Of a stretch of 8,991 nucleotides of DNA, positions 6,060-8,991 are shown piece by piece. Positions within the stretch are counted from its first letter, which is position 1. Each line of letters starts with the position of its first letter. The notes below the pieces were generated by a model. The model ran no database searches. It saw only the letters and a list, made by a program, of their open reading frames with translations, and had not been told where the DNA came from. The DNA comes from Candidatus Coatesiibacteriota bacterium (GTDB lineage Bacteria > B130-G9): positions 1 to 8,991 of the forward strand of contig QMNL01000047.1 of the NCBI GenBank assembly GCA_003647755.1, in the 5' to 3' direction. The position numbers and the translations under genes are program-made.

Positions 6060-7262
6060 TTATCTAAAAATCGTTAAAGGAAGGTCAAACAAACTCTTAA
6101 AGCCAGCAAATCCCACATTCAAGGTAACTAGCCCTATGAATATGCAGCCAATCAGAAACATCTTCATCCAATCCTGACCCTTCAAACTGCCCAGAAGAAG
6201 CGGGGCGCGGCTGAGGTAGGCGCTCGCCGCGTAAAGTTCCTCGCCAATGAGGGTGTAGTCGCACGCGGCTATGAAGAACGGAAGCTGTGCAATTGCATCG
6301 GTTCCAGCAATCTGGATCGCCCCAGTCGAGGCGCCTGTCTCGGCCAAAATCAGCGACTCGGCAAAGAACATACCGATAAACAGATTCGTTGCCGGTCTCT
6401 CGCGGACCATGATCCCGTCAACGGCAGCGACGAACGGGAACTGGCTCGAGGTAACGTAGAACACGTCCTCCTCCCTGTAAGCTTCTGGCTTACCTGCCGC
6501 CATATAGCCCTCTCTGACAACCTCCTGAGCCACGGTCATCACGATCGGGTCAAAGTTCGGCACGATCAGCCTCGTGTCGTAGTCGGCAACAGTTCTGGCT
6601 ACGCCAGACAGGATGTTGACCGACGCTATCGTCGCGACGTCGCTGATCGTGCTGATGCCGGGCACATAGAGAGCAGGCTTGCCCATCTCCGGCGCGCAGC
6701 CAACCGCCTCGTCAAGCGCATCAAGGCCGGCGATTCTTCGGACGAAGAGCTTTTCGCCCTTCTTTGCCCGAGAAATGAAATAGAGCAACAGCGCCGTGTA
6801 AAGAATCGTAATTAACAGCGTGTTCAGACGCCCGAGGTTAAACCACTGAACGTGTGCGCGGACCGGTCCGGCCACCGCGGACGGAGTCTCGCTCGAGGCG
6901 TCCTTCGTTACTACCTGATAGTAATAGTCAACGTTATTTTCAACTTTCTTCTCGTCAGTCGTGCTGGAGGTCCCCTTCAGCACTTTCTTGATGGTGGTGA
7001 AGGGGCCATCTGGGCTTTTTGAGCGGCGTATTTCATAGCTCAGGACGTCCTTGGCGCCGCCCTTATCATCGGCCGAGAGCGACCACGACAGCGTGACCGA
7101 ACCGCCGTCATCGTCAGGCGTGTCCTTCACGACAAGGTCCGTCGCTGGCGAGGGAGGTGTGTCCGGCGGTGCCGACTGACAGAGCGCTTGTCCACATAAG
7201 ACCAGTGACCCAGCCAACACACATAGCGAAATATGCAGCAATCGCGCGCCGGCAAATGACAT
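6060..7262 (-). CDS. Fn3 domain membrane protein with C-terminal DUF6754-like domain
   Basis: The product is 400 residues from the ATG at 7262. That start is chosen because AGGAGG lies six bases upstream (7269-7274) and it gives a proper signal-peptide-like N-terminus (MSFAGARLLH then a hydrophobic core to about 28). A GTG at 7298 would add 12 residues but has no ribosome site. Residues 36-136 form an Fn3 domain (VTLSWSLS, LSYEIRRSK, DYYYQVVTKD). A membrane helix at 145-164 is followed by a basic stretch (SRAKKGEK), so Fn3 faces outside and the rest is cytoplasmic. The C-terminal domain contains GKPALYVPGISTISDVATIA (194-213), IVPNFDPIVM, a hydrophobic AETGASTGAIQIAGTD segment and LIGEELYAASAYLSR, and ends with a membrane helix (368-388). 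I recall this C-terminal family as DUF6754, with no known function. It sits between the two copies of the three-gene module. Confidence 0.87.
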   Translation of the reverse strand: MSFAGARLLHISLCVLAGSLVLCGQALCQSAPPDTPPSPATDLVVKDTPDDDGGSVTLSWSLSADDKGGAKDVLSYEIRRSKSPDGPFTTIKKVLKGTSSTTDEKKVENNVDYYYQVVTKDASSETPSAVAGPVRAHVQWFNLGRLNTLLITILYTALLLYFISRAKKGEKLFVRRIAGLDALDEAVGCAPEMGKPALYVPGISTISDVATIASVNILSGVARTVADYDTRLIVPNFDPIVMTVAQEVVREGYMAAGKPEAYREEDVFYVTSSQFPFVAAVDGIMVRERPATNLFIGMFFAESLILAETGASTGAIQIAGTDAIAQLPFFIAACDYTLIGEELYAASAYLSRAPLLLGSLKGQDWMKMFLIGCIFIGLVTLNVGFAGFKSLFDLPLTIFR

Positions 7263-7268
7263 CAAAGC

Positions 7269-7274
7269 CCTCCT
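7269..7274 (-). promoter_or_regulatory. Ribosome binding site that fixes the Fn3-protein start at 7262
   Basis: AGGAGG on the minus strand, six bases before ATG 7260-7262. Neither of the upstream in-frame starts (GTG at 7298, ATG at 7280) has a comparable site, so the longer reading is less likely. The resulting gap to the preceding gene's stop is 25 bases. Confidence 0.75.
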
Positions 7275-7287
7275 CAACATCCGCAAC

Positions 7288-7923
7288 TTAAATGACACCT
7301 ACGCACTTGTGGAGCAAAAAATACAACCTTCCGATCAAAAGAGAAATACGAGCCATGACCGTGTATCCGAACGAGGCGCCAAAGGACACCATGAGAAACA
7401 CAACACCAATCCTAGCAATCCTACCAGTAACACCTGTATGCGCCTTCGAGAAAAAGAAATAAACTAGTCCAGATACAACACCTACCAAAAGGATCACATT
7501 GTTGACGACAACATACCAGGGCTGTCCAGTCGGATCAAGTGGAACTAGCGTTGATTTTATCTGCTCCAAGAAATTCGACTGTAGATAGGTGATGATCATA
7601 ATGCCGGAGCCGGAGCCGATCATGAACGCAATCGCCCACCTGGAGAGCCATCCAACATTGGGAAACAGCCTCGTGAGCATGAATATGCCAAGCACCAATG
7701 GAAGCAGATATTGCCATTGCTCCTCCCTCAGCGGATCGATCAAGTTCGGCTTGACGATATTCCAGTAATTATAGACGAGCCAGTAGCCGGCCGATACACC
7801 CACGAAGAGGTGCTCCGCGAACCTGTAGAAGGGGTTATCCTTGTATAAAAAGCTGAAGATGCACAGCGTGAGAGCAGCGCCCATCCAAAGGCCGAACGTC
7901 CCGCTGAAAGTCTCCAGGGTCAA
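7288..7923 (-). CDS. Polytopic membrane protein, module copy 1 (211 aa)
   Basis: This is the paralogue of the 218-residue gene, with the same order of about six membrane segments. Its conserved N-terminal part reads SFLYKDN (24-30), AEHL (36-39) and VGVSAGY (41-47). Its C-terminal block (156-203) is nearly unchanged from the other copy, while the middle (50-150) has diverged freely. The start is a TTG at 7921-7923 that overlaps the TGA of the upstream gene as TTGA, a classic termination-reinitiation arrangement. GGGGG lies about nine bases before it. Using the next ATG (residue 14) would remove half of the first membrane helix that the paralogue keeps, so TTG is preferred. No named family is recognised. 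Confidence 0.86.
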   Translation of the reverse strand: MTLETFSGTFGLWMGAALTLCIFSFLYKDNPFYRFAEHLFVGVSAGYWLVYNYWNIVKPNLIDPLREEQWQYLLPLVLGIFMLTRLFPNVGWLSRWAIAFMIGSGSGIMIITYLQSNFLEQIKSTLVPLDPTGQPWYVVVNNVILLVGVVSGLVYFFFSKAHTGVTGRIARIGVVFLMVSFGASFGYTVMARISLLIGRLYFLLHKCVGVI

Positions 7924-8786
7924 GTCCTGGCCCCCATAAGCTTCTGTCTGCGCCTGCTGATAAAAAAGAAGATATTCCCAATGAGAATGAAGATGACGAT
8001 CGCAGCGTGCGCAATCGACTGCGCATCCATGCCCCTCGTTGCAGGACCCTTCTCACCAACCAAAAGCTCGTATTCGGCGGCTCCCTTCATACCTCCCAAA
8101 AGGCCAACAAGCTGGTTCGGGAAATACGGATAGAGCATAGGAGCAGAGACAGCGGTGCAGCCCCCGCCAACTTTCCTCCCATAGCGACCCTGGGCGATCA
8201 TTATCCAGAACGGAAGCCCTGGGTCCCCAGCAGAGAGACTCATAACGAAGTCGATGTCGGCGAAGTTTCTGATGCTCTTCATCAGCGGCAGCTCAGAAAG
8301 AGGCCTACCATCTACATCGACGGGGAAGCTCGCCCTGATGTTCTTGCCCAAGGAGTCGATCACCACGATCCCGCCAGCCTTGAACCCGAGATTCACGTAA
8401 TCCACGCCGTATCTCACGTCATATCCCTCGGCCGCCTCCGAGAATGACGTCCGGGCAAGCTGGGCCCCCTGCGGCCAGAGCGCAAGTCCAACCACTTTCA
8501 GCCCCTTGCGGAAGCACTGCTTGAGAAAAGCGAGGCTCATCGGGCCGAGCTCGATCTCTGTCGCCGGGTCGTAATCAAACGCCATCAGCACAATCGATCC
8601 TCGCGGAAGGCTTTCGACCTCGTTAAACAGCGCCCTGGCGGGCGGGCTAGCCTTCAAGGACAGTCCAATCGGCCAAACCAGGGGGATGATCACCGCCACT
8701 GCTATGAAGACGAAAATCACCCGGCGATCGATATCTTTCAGCCTATCGACCAGAGAACGCCGCGCCTCAACTGGCACGCTACCCAC
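7920..8786 (-). CDS. Bitopic-anchored alpha/beta domain protein, module copy 1 (288 aa)
   Basis: This is the paralogue of the gene at 4442-5308, by chance also 288 residues. A basic segment (RLKDIDRR) precedes a membrane helix (about 22-41). An outside alpha/beta domain follows, then a membrane helix (about 259-277) followed by SRRRQK. Between 71-119 here and 63-111 in the other copy, 23 of 49 residues are identical, including DYDP, PM-LA and CFR. QLVGLLGG (225-232), GAAEYE (235-240) and GMDAQS (252-257) are unchanged. The start is a GTG at 8784-8786 that overlaps the upstream gene's end by eight bases. AGGAG lies 12 bases upstream, slightly far, so a start a few codons inside (GTG, residue 4) is possible. 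Function unknown; the unchanged residues are candidates for a ligand or partner site. Confidence 0.87.
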   Translation of the reverse strand: MGSVPVEARRSLVDRLKDIDRRVIFVFIAVAVIIPLVWPIGLSLKASPPARALFNEVESLPRGSIVLMAFDYDPATEIELGPMSLAFLKQCFRKGLKVVGLALWPQGAQLARTSFSEAAEGYDVRYGVDYVNLGFKAGGIVVIDSLGKNIRASFPVDVDGRPLSELPLMKSIRNFADIDFVMSLSAGDPGLPFWIMIAQGRYGRKVGGGCTAVSAPMLYPYFPNQLVGLLGGMKGAAEYELLVGEKGPATRGMDAQSIAHAAIVIFILIGNIFFFISRRRQKLMGART

Positions 8787-8991
8787 CGCCGAGATAGCTC
8801 CTTTCTATTCCCAGAATCACTCTCAGGGAAGTGGCGACAATGCCCAAGCCCGCACCCATCATGATCGCTCGTTGGCCCGCCGTGTTCGGAACAGCCATGA
8901 TCCAGTTGGCGAGGTCCGACATCCTGAAACCGTCGGGCATGAACCAGGTCAGACTATCCCCGATCGGCACTCGACCGAGCATCACAAGGAA
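8779..8991 (-). CDS. Polytopic membrane protein, module copy 1 (C-terminal 70 residues only)
   Basis: The frame is open from the window edge to a TAG at 8779-8781, so only the C-terminal 70 residues are seen and the 5' part lies outside. The visible start reads FLVMLGRVPIG, which aligns directly with residues 164-174 of the 227-residue protein at 5321-6004. Later identities are VPNTA, GAGLG-type and LGIERSYLG. The segment between (DSLTWFMPDGFRMSDLANW) is somewhat longer than in the other copy. Because the homology continues to the edge, the codon at 8985 (GTG) is not a real start. The end overlaps the next gene by eight bases. Confidence 0.85.
   Translation of the reverse strand, partial: FLVMLGRVPIGDSLTWFMPDGFRMSDLANWIMAVPNTAGQRAIMMGAGLGIVATSLRVILGIERSYLGGG

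Noticed and set aside
8007..8447. Plus-strand 146-codon frame opposite module copy 1
   Set aside because: It is antisense to the conserved 288-residue paralogue, and the product is typical of reverse-frame translation.

Overview
All genes that can be supported lie on the minus strand, so the window reads right to left. There are eleven protein-coding genes, one cut by each window edge, and no RNA gene, CRISPR array or insertion sequence was seen. Base composition is mixed (moderate GC). The genes are dominated by membrane proteins without recognisable names, fibronectin-type-III (Fn3) proteins and a histidine kinase with an extended H-box helix pair. This suits a free-living Gram-negative-like bacterium of a poorly cultured lineage, possibly a sediment or anaerobic candidate phylum. 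That placement is an impression from protein style, not from a marker gene.

Region A (8991 to 3784) is one long tightly packed operon-like run. It holds a partly visible module of three membrane proteins: a polytopic protein (cut by the window edge), a 288-residue protein with a soluble domain between two membrane anchors, and a 211-residue polytopic protein. An Fn3 protein with a membrane-anchored C-terminal domain follows (probably the family catalogued as DUF6754). Then the same three-protein module appears a second time (227, 288 and 218 residues). The paralogues are clearly homologous but well diverged, so the duplication is old and both copies look intact. No promoter is visible for the run; it should start beyond position 8991.

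Region B (3783 to 1241) starts with a 215-base intergenic stretch carrying a good sigma-70-like promoter. It is followed by three genes read together: a zinc-ribbon membrane protein whose natural C-terminus may have been displaced by a +1 frame change, a 118-residue membrane protein with a TTG start, and a membrane-bound PAS histidine kinase with no response regulator nearby. The 118-residue protein resembles the membrane part of the kinase, so the two may form one sensor.

Region C (1240 to 1) is a 317-base non-coding stretch with a near-consensus promoter and a leader of about 160 bases. It drives an exported protein, cut at the window edge, that has a calcium-loop-like segment and Fn3/Ig-like domains.

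The most likely undescribed system here is the duplicated envelope module plus the Fn3 protein of region A: four membrane-bound components, two of which place soluble domains outside the membrane by the positive-inside rule. Its function cannot be read from sequence alone.
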